NCBI GenBank assembly: GCA_948472945.1
Contig: CAOKVX010000013.1
Location: 1 to 64,000 of the forward strand
DNA: 64,000 nucleotides
Origin: an uncultured Clostridia bacterium
GTDB lineage: Bacteria > Bacillota > Clostridia > Lachnospirales > Lachnospiraceae
Direction: 5' to 3'
The notes below the pieces were generated by a model. The model had not been told where the DNA came from. It did not search any database and saw only the letters and a list, made by a program, of their open reading frames with translations. Below, one piece after another: positions 44,773 through 52,179 of this stretch (the first letter of the stretch is position 1; each line of letters opens with the position of its first letter). The position numbers and the translations under genes were made by a program.

Positions 44773-45529
44773 TATAATTTTTAATGAGCAATTCTTTATA
44801 TCGCGGCTTTTCTTCTCCCTGTGACATGTTATTCATCCGTTCCACCTCTACAATATCATATCCGCTATACAGTTCACGGATATATTCACAGTCGTTATAA
44901 GATAAAAGAAACTTTCCGTTTATCGTTCCAAGCTCCTCTCTCAGTCTCACATGGTCTTCTTTCATGAATTTGCACTGATAATACCTCTCCGTTTTGTAAT
45001 ATGGCGGGTCAAGATAAAATAATGCATCCTTTTTGTCATATGTTTTAAGAATACGCGCAAAATCCTGATTTTCAATAACAACAGTATTCAATCTCTTTGA
45101 CACTGCCAAAATGTAATTAACAGCACTCTCCATATTTTTAGCCCGGACAGCAAATGAGTGTAAATCTGTTCCAAAGCTTTCTTTGATAAGAATATAGAAT
45201 CTTGCGGCCCGCTGAATATCCGTCAGACCACGGGTTTCCATTTGCCCTTTTGCATCAAAAAACTGTTCCCTTGACACCAGTATAAATTCCAGTTCCCTTT
45301 GAAGTGCTTCAGGATGATACTTTGTACATCTGAATAAATTAACAAGTTCTCCATTCATATCATTATAAACTTCCATCTTGGCGTGTCTTTCGGCCGAAAA
45401 CAAAACCCAGCCAGCTCCTCCAAACACCTCAATGTAGCGATTAAAGGTTTCCTTTTGAGGAAAAGTCTCCACTATCTTTTTTCTAAGTAGTTTTTTACCA
45501 CCAATCCAACTAATAAAACTATTCATCAT
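44768..45529 (-). CDS. DNA adenine methyltransferase (Dam family, class D12)
   Basis: 253 residues. SAM-binding motif FISWIGGKKLLRKKIVETFP at the start and catalytic DPPY in ALFYLDPPYYKTERYYQC near residue 170. It methylates the N6 of adenine; in phages this often guards against host restriction. It lies between tail fibre and lysis genes, an unusual place for a structural operon, and is visibly AT-richer than the tail genes. No restriction enzyme gene is next to it. Confidence 0.9.
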   Translation of the reverse strand: MMNSFISWIGGKKLLRKKIVETFPQKETFNRYIEVFGGAGWVLFSAERHAKMEVYNDMNGELVNLFRCTKYHPEALQRELEFILVSREQFFDAKGQMETRGLTDIQRAARFYILIKESFGTDLHSFAVRAKNMESAVNYILAVSKRLNTVVIENQDFARILKTYDKKDALFYLDPPYYKTERYYQCKFMKEDHVRLREELGTINGKFLLSYNDCEYIRELYSGYDIVEVERMNNMSQGEEKPRYKELLIKNYI

Positions 45530-45660
45530 AATATATTTCTTCTTTCTGTCAAATAATAATGTAGGGCATAATTATTTAAGAATACATAATGAATTTAATA
45601 TTACACTAGCAATTTTGTGCATTGCATATATAGAATATTGGTATTTATTCTCTGTTAGAT

Positions 45661-45939
45661 TTATATGGTTTCTGCGTTAATACCCTCTGTACTACTTTCT
45701 TCAATATATAAGTTGCTAACAGTAGGCTTATCGCCCCATATGGCAAGTACCGAATTAACCACATTTTCGGGTTCTGTCTGTATCAGCTCCTGACGGCCCT
45801 GCTCCGAGTTGACGTAACTGCACCTGTGATTATCTCCGACCTGAGTTTCGATTCCGTCAAGAATAACGGTTTTTCGCGTGAGTATGCTTACACTGTCCTT
45901 GGTAAGCATGTCAACTGTCTTACTTTCTTTGATATCCAT
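45661..45939 (-). CDS. 92-residue phage protein after the tail fibre
   Basis: No family recognised. It begins MDIKESKTVDMLTKDSVSIL and is acidic overall. It lies 17 bases after the tail fibre gene, so it may be a fibre assembly chaperone or a small tip protein. AGGAGGATGTT lies before the ATG. Confidence 0.7.
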   Translation of the reverse strand: MDIKESKTVDMLTKDSVSILTRKTVILDGIETQVGDNHRCSYVNSEQGRQELIQTEPENVVNSVLAIWGDKPTVSNLYIEESSTEGINAETI

Positions 45940-45956
45940 AACATCCTCCTCTTATA

Positions 45957-47921
45957 TTAACTTGCGTATATTATAGTAAAATATAAAGTCTTAGTTGCAG
46001 CAGTAGTGTTTTTATAGAGTCTTAATCCATTCTGACCGAAAAACGAAATTCTATCCACTTCATTTGAAGCTAATTTGTCAGGTATTGTTGTATCTGTGGA
46101 TAAAAAATAAGCATTTCCTATTTCCATGTCAAAATTACCAGATTCATTATTTTTTGCAAAAGGCAAGTCCCCGATATAAAAGTATTCCGAATTAAACATT
46201 GAATGCAGAACAACAAAACCCTTTACATATACAAGTCTGCCTAATTTTACATAATATCCTTTTCTATTCGTTACGGTTAACGAAGCTAATGACCCACCGC
46301 TATTATAAGAAACACTTGGTGTCCATACGCCTGTCTCATTCGCCAGAACAGGCGGAACAGACCACGTGCCATCCTGCCTTAGATATTTTGTCATTATGCT
46401 CTCATTTGGCAGTTTAGGCACTAATCCGTTTGCAGTTTTGCTGACAACATTATATGTGGTATTTGCGTCGTCTCTCCATGCAGGATTACCGCTTGCGTCG
46501 GTTTTCCACACCTGATTGGCATGGCCGCTGCCCTTGATTACAATACCGTCATCATCCTTACTGTTGTGCTTCTTTGTCTGGTCTATATAAGGCAGCCAAA
46601 CAAACGTATCGTTATCAACTTTTTTGCCCAGCCTTGTAAATACAACCTGTATGCCGCTCGGAACACTTACATCCATGTAATTATACAAAATCTGTATTGT
46701 TCTCGTGTCGTCCAACGAAATGACAATAGCAAGAAATTTTAACGGTGCGGGACTGTTCAGTACATTATCAGCTCCTACATAAAAACCTGTTTTGCGCGCC
46801 TCATTCCAGTCCGTAATATTTTTTATTTTATCTAGTTTAGTATTTTCAAGTTCACCAGTTGCTGCCAATGCGTCAGTTGCCAGTCCATATGCTTGGCCTG
46901 CCTGTTTCCCGACACCACTTATACTTTGTGTCAGGTTCGTTATTTGCCCTGCCACAGTGCTCATAGTTTCAGGAAGAGAATCTACATAGCTCATATATTC
47001 GTCAGTAAAGTCATGAGCAGATAATCCCTTTCCGGGTATTTTATCCACCTTATCAACAATACCATCTGCAACTAAAGCCTCTACCTGTGTATTGTTTAAA
47101 TACCCTTTGTCATTATCCAGCTGAGATACTTTGTAAGGTATTTCTACGGATTTTGGCAAACTGCCGTCATAACTTTCTGTTGCGCCGCCCGTAAAGGTTA
47201 ACAAGTTCGGATTTTTCAGTGAAGTAGGTTTATTTTTTATGAAAGCGTCACTTGTACTGTCTGTTACATTCCAGTCAGCCTTCACATTTACTTCCGCTCC
47301 TGACGCAATTCCTTTAAGCTTAGTTTTTTCTTCAGTGGTATAGTCATTAGAGGATAACCCCATACCGGGTACTTTATTTACTTTTTTCCCGACATCAGTT
47401 TTAAGATTTTCTATTTCCTTTGCCATTGAGGCAGCCTCCGTCTTCACTTCCAGCCGCAGATTTTCTACGTCTTTTTTCGTTGCCGTTACTATGTTCGGGT
47501 CAACAACCAATTCTATGCTTTCCGTGTTTGACAATGCCACTTCCATAAGCAAATTCAATTCATGCACTACCCCGTCAGATACTCTTACTTTCTGCGTATC
47601 GGGTGTATTGCAAACCGCTATCAGCGTGCCGGAATCGTCAAATAAACCCATTTCCCTGATAGTAAAACCTCCTGCGTCCGACGGTATTATCGATTCCGCA
47701 ATCAACTGATTTTCTGATTCGTCGCTAACGTAACAATCAATTACCTGTCCCCTCCATACTTCATTTTTTAACCCCGTCTGTCCTGTTGTCGGTGTACAGG
47801 AGCTCCCCCCTCCGTCTCCTACTGCAAACTCAGTGATAATTACTTTTTTACCCCCATTTACCGCCTCAAACATTTTTTGTATGCCCGAATCGGTTACAAT
47901 CGTGTAATATCTGTCTGCCAT
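45957..47921 (-). CDS. Phage tail fibre protein
   Basis: 654 residues. N-terminal tail-collar fibre domain (about 1-150): YYTIVTDSGIQKMFEAVNGG, then ITEFAVGDGGGS and FTIREMGLFDDSGTLIAVC. A repetitive middle follows (VNKVPGMGLSSNDYTTEEKT and related LSAHDFTDEY units), then a beta-rich tip from about 500. It contacts the host surface. It carries prophage palindrome copy 3 within its first 14 codons. Confidence 0.9.
   Translation of the reverse strand: MADRYYTIVTDSGIQKMFEAVNGGKKVIITEFAVGDGGGSSCTPTTGQTGLKNEVWRGQVIDCYVSDESENQLIAESIIPSDAGGFTIREMGLFDDSGTLIAVCNTPDTQKVRVSDGVVHELNLLMEVALSNTESIELVVDPNIVTATKKDVENLRLEVKTEAASMAKEIENLKTDVGKKVNKVPGMGLSSNDYTTEEKTKLKGIASGAEVNVKADWNVTDSTSDAFIKNKPTSLKNPNLLTFTGGATESYDGSLPKSVEIPYKVSQLDNDKGYLNNTQVEALVADGIVDKVDKIPGKGLSAHDFTDEYMSYVDSLPETMSTVAGQITNLTQSISGVGKQAGQAYGLATDALAATGELENTKLDKIKNITDWNEARKTGFYVGADNVLNSPAPLKFLAIVISLDDTRTIQILYNYMDVSVPSGIQVVFTRLGKKVDNDTFVWLPYIDQTKKHNSKDDDGIVIKGSGHANQVWKTDASGNPAWRDDANTTYNVVSKTANGLVPKLPNESIMTKYLRQDGTWSVPPVLANETGVWTPSVSYNSGGSLASLTVTNRKGYYVKLGRLVYVKGFVVLHSMFNSEYFYIGDLPFAKNNESGNFDMEIGNAYFLSTDTTIPDKLASNEVDRISFFGQNGLRLYKNTTAATKTLYFTIIYAS
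47881..47897. repeat. 17-bp prophage palindrome, copy 3
   Basis: ATGCCCGAATCGGTTAC, two mismatches to GTGNCCGAATCGGNCAC. It lies 24-40 bases inside the tail fibre gene. Confidence 0.5.
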
Positions 47922-47953
47922 TTTCTACTCCTTTCATTAGTCTAAGTCCTTAT

Positions 47954-48532
47954 TTACGTATCAAGCAATGGTTTTACTTTTATTTTTATTCCCAATCCAT
48001 GCATGGCCGCTGTCTTTACATCTGCTTTCTCCACGCTTAAACTGTAATAAATCCCGTCACAATGTGACCTTAAATTTTTGTAGAACTGCATCTTATTAAC
48101 AATTTCACTATCTGTAGATTCGCTCAATCCGACGTTTCCAATATCTATTTTTATCCTGAATGTGTACGGCCGTCCTCCGTATTCAAACCATTCTTCTACT
48201 TTCGCTGTCCTGTACACATCCTGCAAAACTGATTGTACTGCATATTTTGTTCCCAATTTTTGATGTACCCTTACACTGTTTTTCAACAGCTTGCGTTTTG
48301 TCTCTATCGGGTAATCATAATCATACCAGTCAACGTGTAAATCATAAGCCAGTGAATCAAGCCAATTCTCGCCTAAACCGTCTATATAGGCATATATGAT
48401 ATTTTTATCTGATTCTCTGGCAGTTATATGCAGTTCTTCCGCAACCAGCTGGCCCAAGGCAAGCATTTGTTTATCCTGTTTTAATGCTGGCGGGAACGTG
48501 GTTATAAAATCAGTGTTTTGTATGTCATTCAT
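47954..48532 (-). CDS. Tail protein I (baseplate, P2 gpI-like)
   Basis: About 192 residues. Family blocks LAYDLHVDWYDYDYPIETKR and VHQKLGTKYAVQSVLQDVY. gpI forms the outer baseplate with gpJ. The start at 48532 overlaps the end of the gpJ gene by 8 bases; a longer in-frame start would lie deep in that gene. Confidence 0.88.
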   Translation of the reverse strand: MNDIQNTDFITTFPPALKQDKQMLALGQLVAEELHITARESDKNIIYAYIDGLGENWLDSLAYDLHVDWYDYDYPIETKRKLLKNSVRVHQKLGTKYAVQSVLQDVYRTAKVEEWFEYGGRPYTFRIKIDIGNVGLSESTDSEIVNKMQFYKNLRSHCDGIYYSLSVEKADVKTAAMHGLGIKIKVKPLLDT

Positions 48533-49670
48533 CCTCCACACCCCCAAATACCACATTGCAGGAATTAACGACCGCAACACTGCCCTTTGAAATTTCCGTA
48601 AACCCCGGGTTAGTAATCTCAACCCTTTTTATTCCTGATTCCATAAGCATGGCATTAAAATAGGACGGGTTAATATCCCGCCCCATCTTTGAGGTCTGCC
48701 ACAATATGTAGTTTTCCACAGCCAATCCTACCGCCTGTTTTATTTCGTTGGTGCTTGCTTCTTTTCCTTTAGATACAAAATATTTTATATTAATGTCAAA
48801 TTCCTCTGTGTCGGGCCTTGTAACCGTCACCTTTTCAGTAAACGGCCTGATATCATCCGCGCTTAAATATGTCTCTACCTGTTTCAGCAGGTCCCCGTCC
48901 GGCAGTTTTCCATTATGCAGCATAATCTTTATATCAGCCACGCCCGGCTGCGGGCTCTCTGCCGATACGTCACAAATTTGTGATGATACGCTTTTAGCAT
49001 GATAAATATAGCTTCCCCTTGACCCGGCAGTTGTGTAGCTTTCTTCACTTTCCCTCATGCGGTTATAAAATGCTGCGTCTTTTTCCGCTTCGCTGCCCCC
49101 TGTCGTTTCCGTAATGTTCTGCACCTCATTAAAATAAAGAAATTCATCTGATACAAGTTTGTCAACCTGTCCGGGTACAAACCCATTCCCAATTTCCCCG
49201 GCTGTGGTGCATACTGCCGGAACGTCCGCATAATCGGCTCCGGCTTTGAATATGATATGCCCTACCGTTTCAAAATTTATTGTGCCGTCTACTGTCACTT
49301 CCATTGTGTCCGTTATGATAAAGTCCTCCGTCAGCGTCTTTGTAAGCGTAAATCTAAGCGTTGTTTTTGCTGCTTCCGGCTCTAATCTTTGCACATTATG
49401 AAATATCTCGCTAAGGGAATCTAAATTTGTGCCTTTGGCATACCGTGGTAAATTCTGCTTTGCCGATTCATTTATCAATACTCTTTCCTGTATAATCACG
49501 TCCGCAAGCCATAATATAAACGCCCTTACCGGGTCCGCCGGATAAAGCTTTCTTTTTGTCTTTTCCTCATACCCCGCAATAAGTTTATTTACTAATTTTT
49601 CCGTATCAGTATCAACAAACTCAACTTCTGGCAAGTTACTCGGTATATTCCTCACTGTCGTACTCTCCAT
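48525..49670 (-). CDS. Baseplate J-like protein
   Basis: 381 residues. Baseplate_J signatures LPRYAKGTNLDSLSEIF, GGSEAEKDAAFYNRMRESEE near residue 190 and TTAGSRGSYIYHAKSVS. It forms the baseplate wedge that triggers sheath contraction. It overlaps the gpW gene by 35 bases. Confidence 0.93.
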   Translation of the reverse strand: MESTTVRNIPSNLPEVEFVDTDTEKLVNKLIAGYEEKTKRKLYPADPVRAFILWLADVIIQERVLINESAKQNLPRYAKGTNLDSLSEIFHNVQRLEPEAAKTTLRFTLTKTLTEDFIITDTMEVTVDGTINFETVGHIIFKAGADYADVPAVCTTAGEIGNGFVPGQVDKLVSDEFLYFNEVQNITETTGGSEAEKDAAFYNRMRESEESYTTAGSRGSYIYHAKSVSSQICDVSAESPQPGVADIKIMLHNGKLPDGDLLKQVETYLSADDIRPFTEKVTVTRPDTEEFDINIKYFVSKGKEASTNEIKQAVGLAVENYILWQTSKMGRDINPSYFNAMLMESGIKRVEITNPGFTEISKGSVAVVNSCNVVFGGVEDE

Positions 49671-49977
49671 CTAATTCAACCTCCACAATCGGCCTTAATC
49701 GCCCTTTTTCACAGTCTGCCGAAAAATCTATGCTTACGATTTCCGCCCTTGGTTCGTATTTTTCCGTTTTGTCGTACAAATCCGCGGTTATCAAAGCCTC
49801 TGCCGTTTCCAACGGCTTGTCAATATAGACCGCATTTATCCCCAACCCCCTGTCTAACGGTATGTCGTACTCAACTGACGCATATAAAAACCAAAGGTTT
49901 TGTATAATTTCCTCATACACAGTGGCGGGATTAAGGTTTATCGTCTGCGCTTTTGTCGTGTCCACCGTATGACTCAT
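49636..49977 (-). CDS. Baseplate wedge protein, gpW/gp25 family
   Basis: 113 residues. The gp25-like fold: ETAEALITADLYDKTEKYEP, then RAEIVSIDFSAD with the family Arg-Glu pattern. It starts sheath assembly at the baseplate. Overlap with gpJ fits coupling. Confidence 0.85.
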   Translation of the reverse strand: MSHTVDTTKAQTINLNPATVYEEIIQNLWFLYASVEYDIPLDRGLGINAVYIDKPLETAEALITADLYDKTEKYEPRAEIVSIDFSADCEKGRLRPIVEVELDGEYDSEEYTE

Positions 49978-49983
49978 CCTGCC

Positions 49984-50382
49984 CTACCTTTCCGCATATT
50001 CCTCTAAGGAAATATTGCTTTTTGCAATCAAAAGTTTTCCTTTTCCGTCAAACCGTTCATACTCCTTTGAATGGGAAGTAATGACCCATTTCTTACCGTA
50101 TTTTTTACCACCTATAACCAAAGTAAGTATTTTGCCTTTTTTTCGGTATTTGTCTATTTTATTCTGCATACTACGGGGATTAACGCCCAAATATGCAGAC
50201 AGGTAAATACTGAAACTTGCCGTGTCGTTGTCGTTATACTGAAATTCCAACAAAGGCTTCTTATTATGCCTTGTATGCTTTGCATAATTTGTTTTGCTGT
50301 CTATCTTCAGACCGTCAAAGGTCCTTACCGTGTTTGCCGATACCTTAAAAACAATATCTCCAAGTGTTCCTATCTTACCCAT
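49984..50382 (-). CDS. P2 gpU-like tail protein
   Basis: 132 residues. It starts MGKIGTLGDIVFKVSANTVR and has NYAKHTRHNKKPLLEFQYND, the P2 gpU pattern. gpU-type proteins sit in the tail end or baseplate hub. Its start overlaps the gpV stop. Confidence 0.8.
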   Translation of the reverse strand: MGKIGTLGDIVFKVSANTVRTFDGLKIDSKTNYAKHTRHNKKPLLEFQYNDNDTASFSIYLSAYLGVNPRSMQNKIDKYRKKGKILTLVIGGKKYGKKWVITSHSKEYERFDGKGKLLIAKSNISLEEYAER

Positions 50383-50636
50383 CAGATACCCCCTAAAATA
50401 AAACCGTCGCCGTCTCCATCCGGTTTAAAAATACACAGCACCCACTGCCCTACCTCCGGCTTCCATCCCTCCACTCCCTCCGGCGTATTCTTAACTACCT
50501 TTAAATCGCCCGTAACAATTCCCTGTTCCTGAATTTTTACCCTTGCCGTCATATCCTCGGAATTGACGCTGCTTACAATCCCAACCCTTACAATATCCTT
50601 TAATTCCTGTATATCGTTATCGTCAAAACTCTGCAA
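50382..50636 (-). CDS. Short baseplate protein V (gpV-like)
   Basis: 84 residues. It keeps the OB-fold-like start (VRVGIVSSVNSEDMTARVKI, then GQWVLCIFKPDGDGDGFILG). P2 gpV is about 200 residues and ends in a spike; that part is missing, so the tip must be made by another protein. It lies one base from gpD, typical of the P2 tail block. Confidence 0.75.
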   Translation of the reverse strand: MQSFDDNDIQELKDIVRVGIVSSVNSEDMTARVKIQEQGIVTGDLKVVKNTPEGVEGWKPEVGQWVLCIFKPDGDGDGFILGGI

Positions 50637-51968
50637 TCAATACCCCTCCAAACAGCTTCTTAATTTTATCTGCGTCTTATATCCGCCCATTATACTGTGC
50701 GTTGCCTCCTCCACTATGTACTTGCCGTTAAATTCACCATATCCGTAGACCCTGACCGTTATACCCGCTACATAGTCAACGTCACCGACAAGGGTAAATT
50801 CCGCCGTTGTTTCACTCTTATTTTTAGCCCGCAGTGACTTTCTTGCTAATTCTTTTGCTTCGGCTGCGCTTGACACTTTCTGCTTTACTTCCAGTTTCTG
50901 ACCGTCTGAATTGGCGTTCTTAGGGGTATAGGTTGCTTCTATTGTTTTCTTTGTTACCGGGTCCGTATAGACAACATGACAGGACGAATAGGCGGTATCC
51001 GCCGTTTTGGTAGAGAAACTGTAACTAAGTATGTTTCCCTTTCCTGCCTTAATCTTTTTTACCTCCGGTTTTTTCTCATACTCGGCGGCATCAAATAGCA
51101 CAAGCTTCTTTGACGTAACCTTTAATGATATACCTGCTTTCTTACACATCTTTTTCAAAAAGGCTATATCCGTCATATTTACCTGTTCTTTACGCTTATA
51201 TGTCGGGTTGGAACTGGACAGATACATAAATTTCATACCGCTGCTCCCTGCCAGCTTAGCCCCAATGTTTTTAAGCGTCGTGTTTTCCCAGGTCCTGCTG
51301 TGCCTAGTCTGCCTTAATTTTGACTTGTAGGGTATGGATGTCGCCTTTATGCTTAACTTTTGCGGAGGGCCGGTATAACTCACACTGTCAATCTCAAACA
51401 CCCCGCAGTCAAGCACTTTATCCTTTCCATCAGAATACGGGTTTTTCTGAATGACTTTAACTTGTATTTCCGTGCCCTTGAACGCCCTTTTTTCTGTTTT
51501 CCTGTTTGCTGTTTTCTTTACCGTAACCATTTCCCCCTCCACATCTTCCGCATTGACCCATCCATAAACTTTTTTTCCATCCTGTGATATCAGGTGGTAT
51601 GGATGTGCGTTACCGTTTGCGGACGTGCATTTACATTTGCTTGAATCCCTTGTTACTGTCGGTTCTTCCGCTGACGAAGAAATATAAACAGGACCTCCTT
51701 TGAATTGAACGATATTTCCGGCCATAACCCCGCCTTTTTTTGTTACCGCTTCCGCTTTTGTATTTGCGGTTTTACCAGTATTCAGCCAGTCCTTAATCCA
51801 CTTTCCATCTCTGTCATCAAGCGTTATGCTGATATCGTCCGTTTCATCCTCCTCCTTATCCGTAAATGACAGGGATAACAGGTATTTTGAAAGGTCTTTT
51901 GATATATCTTTACCCTTAAAATAAATTTTTACCGCCGTTCTTCTTGCCGACTTCCTGTCACTCATCAT
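50637..51968 (-). CDS. Late control gene D protein (gpD, tail hub) with inserted SH3-like domain
   Basis: 443 residues, longer than P2 gpD (about 390). The N-terminal part has LSLSFTDKEEDETDDISITL; the hub part has KNIGAKLAGSSGMKFMYLSS, MTDIAFLKKMCKKAGISLKV and VYTDPVTKKTIEATYTPKN. Between about 80 and 160 is an inserted wall-binding-like module (VQFKGGPVYISSSAEEPTVT ... HPYHLISQDGKKVYGWVNAE), found in several Firmicutes phage lysins and tail proteins. It forms the hub under the spike. Confidence 0.88.
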   Translation of the reverse strand: MMSDRKSARRTAVKIYFKGKDISKDLSKYLLSLSFTDKEEDETDDISITLDDRDGKWIKDWLNTGKTANTKAEAVTKKGGVMAGNIVQFKGGPVYISSSAEEPTVTRDSSKCKCTSANGNAHPYHLISQDGKKVYGWVNAEDVEGEMVTVKKTANRKTEKRAFKGTEIQVKVIQKNPYSDGKDKVLDCGVFEIDSVSYTGPPQKLSIKATSIPYKSKLRQTRHSRTWENTTLKNIGAKLAGSSGMKFMYLSSSNPTYKRKEQVNMTDIAFLKKMCKKAGISLKVTSKKLVLFDAAEYEKKPEVKKIKAGKGNILSYSFSTKTADTAYSSCHVVYTDPVTKKTIEATYTPKNANSDGQKLEVKQKVSSAAEAKELARKSLRAKNKSETTAEFTLVGDVDYVAGITVRVYGYGEFNGKYIVEEATHSIMGGYKTQIKLRSCLEGY

Positions 51969-52179
51969 CTGTCACCCCCTGTTTCCACGGCGGCAGTGTT
52001 TCCGATACCTCCAAGTCAATTTCCGGCAGAGTCAGCACTACCCCTGCCGGAAAAATAAAGATATCCTTATGCTCAATATTCGCCTTAATCAGTTTGTCCA
52101 TGTACATTTCATTTCCATATTCCTTGTAAGCTACAATATCCCATGTATCTCCTGATATGGTTGTATATGTATCAGGCAT
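51958..52179 (-). CDS. Tail protein X, LysM domain
   Basis: 73 residues. A single LysM module (TYTTISGDTWDIVAYKEYGN ... LIKANIEHKDIFIFPAGVVL) plus a short tail. P2 gpX class, baseplate hub. I set the start at 52179 with AAGGCAGGG upstream; it overlaps the end of the tape measure gene by 8 bases. Confidence 0.85.
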   Translation of the reverse strand: MPDTYTTISGDTWDIVAYKEYGNEMYMDKLIKANIEHKDIFIFPAGVVLTLPEIDLEVSETLPPWKQGVTDDE

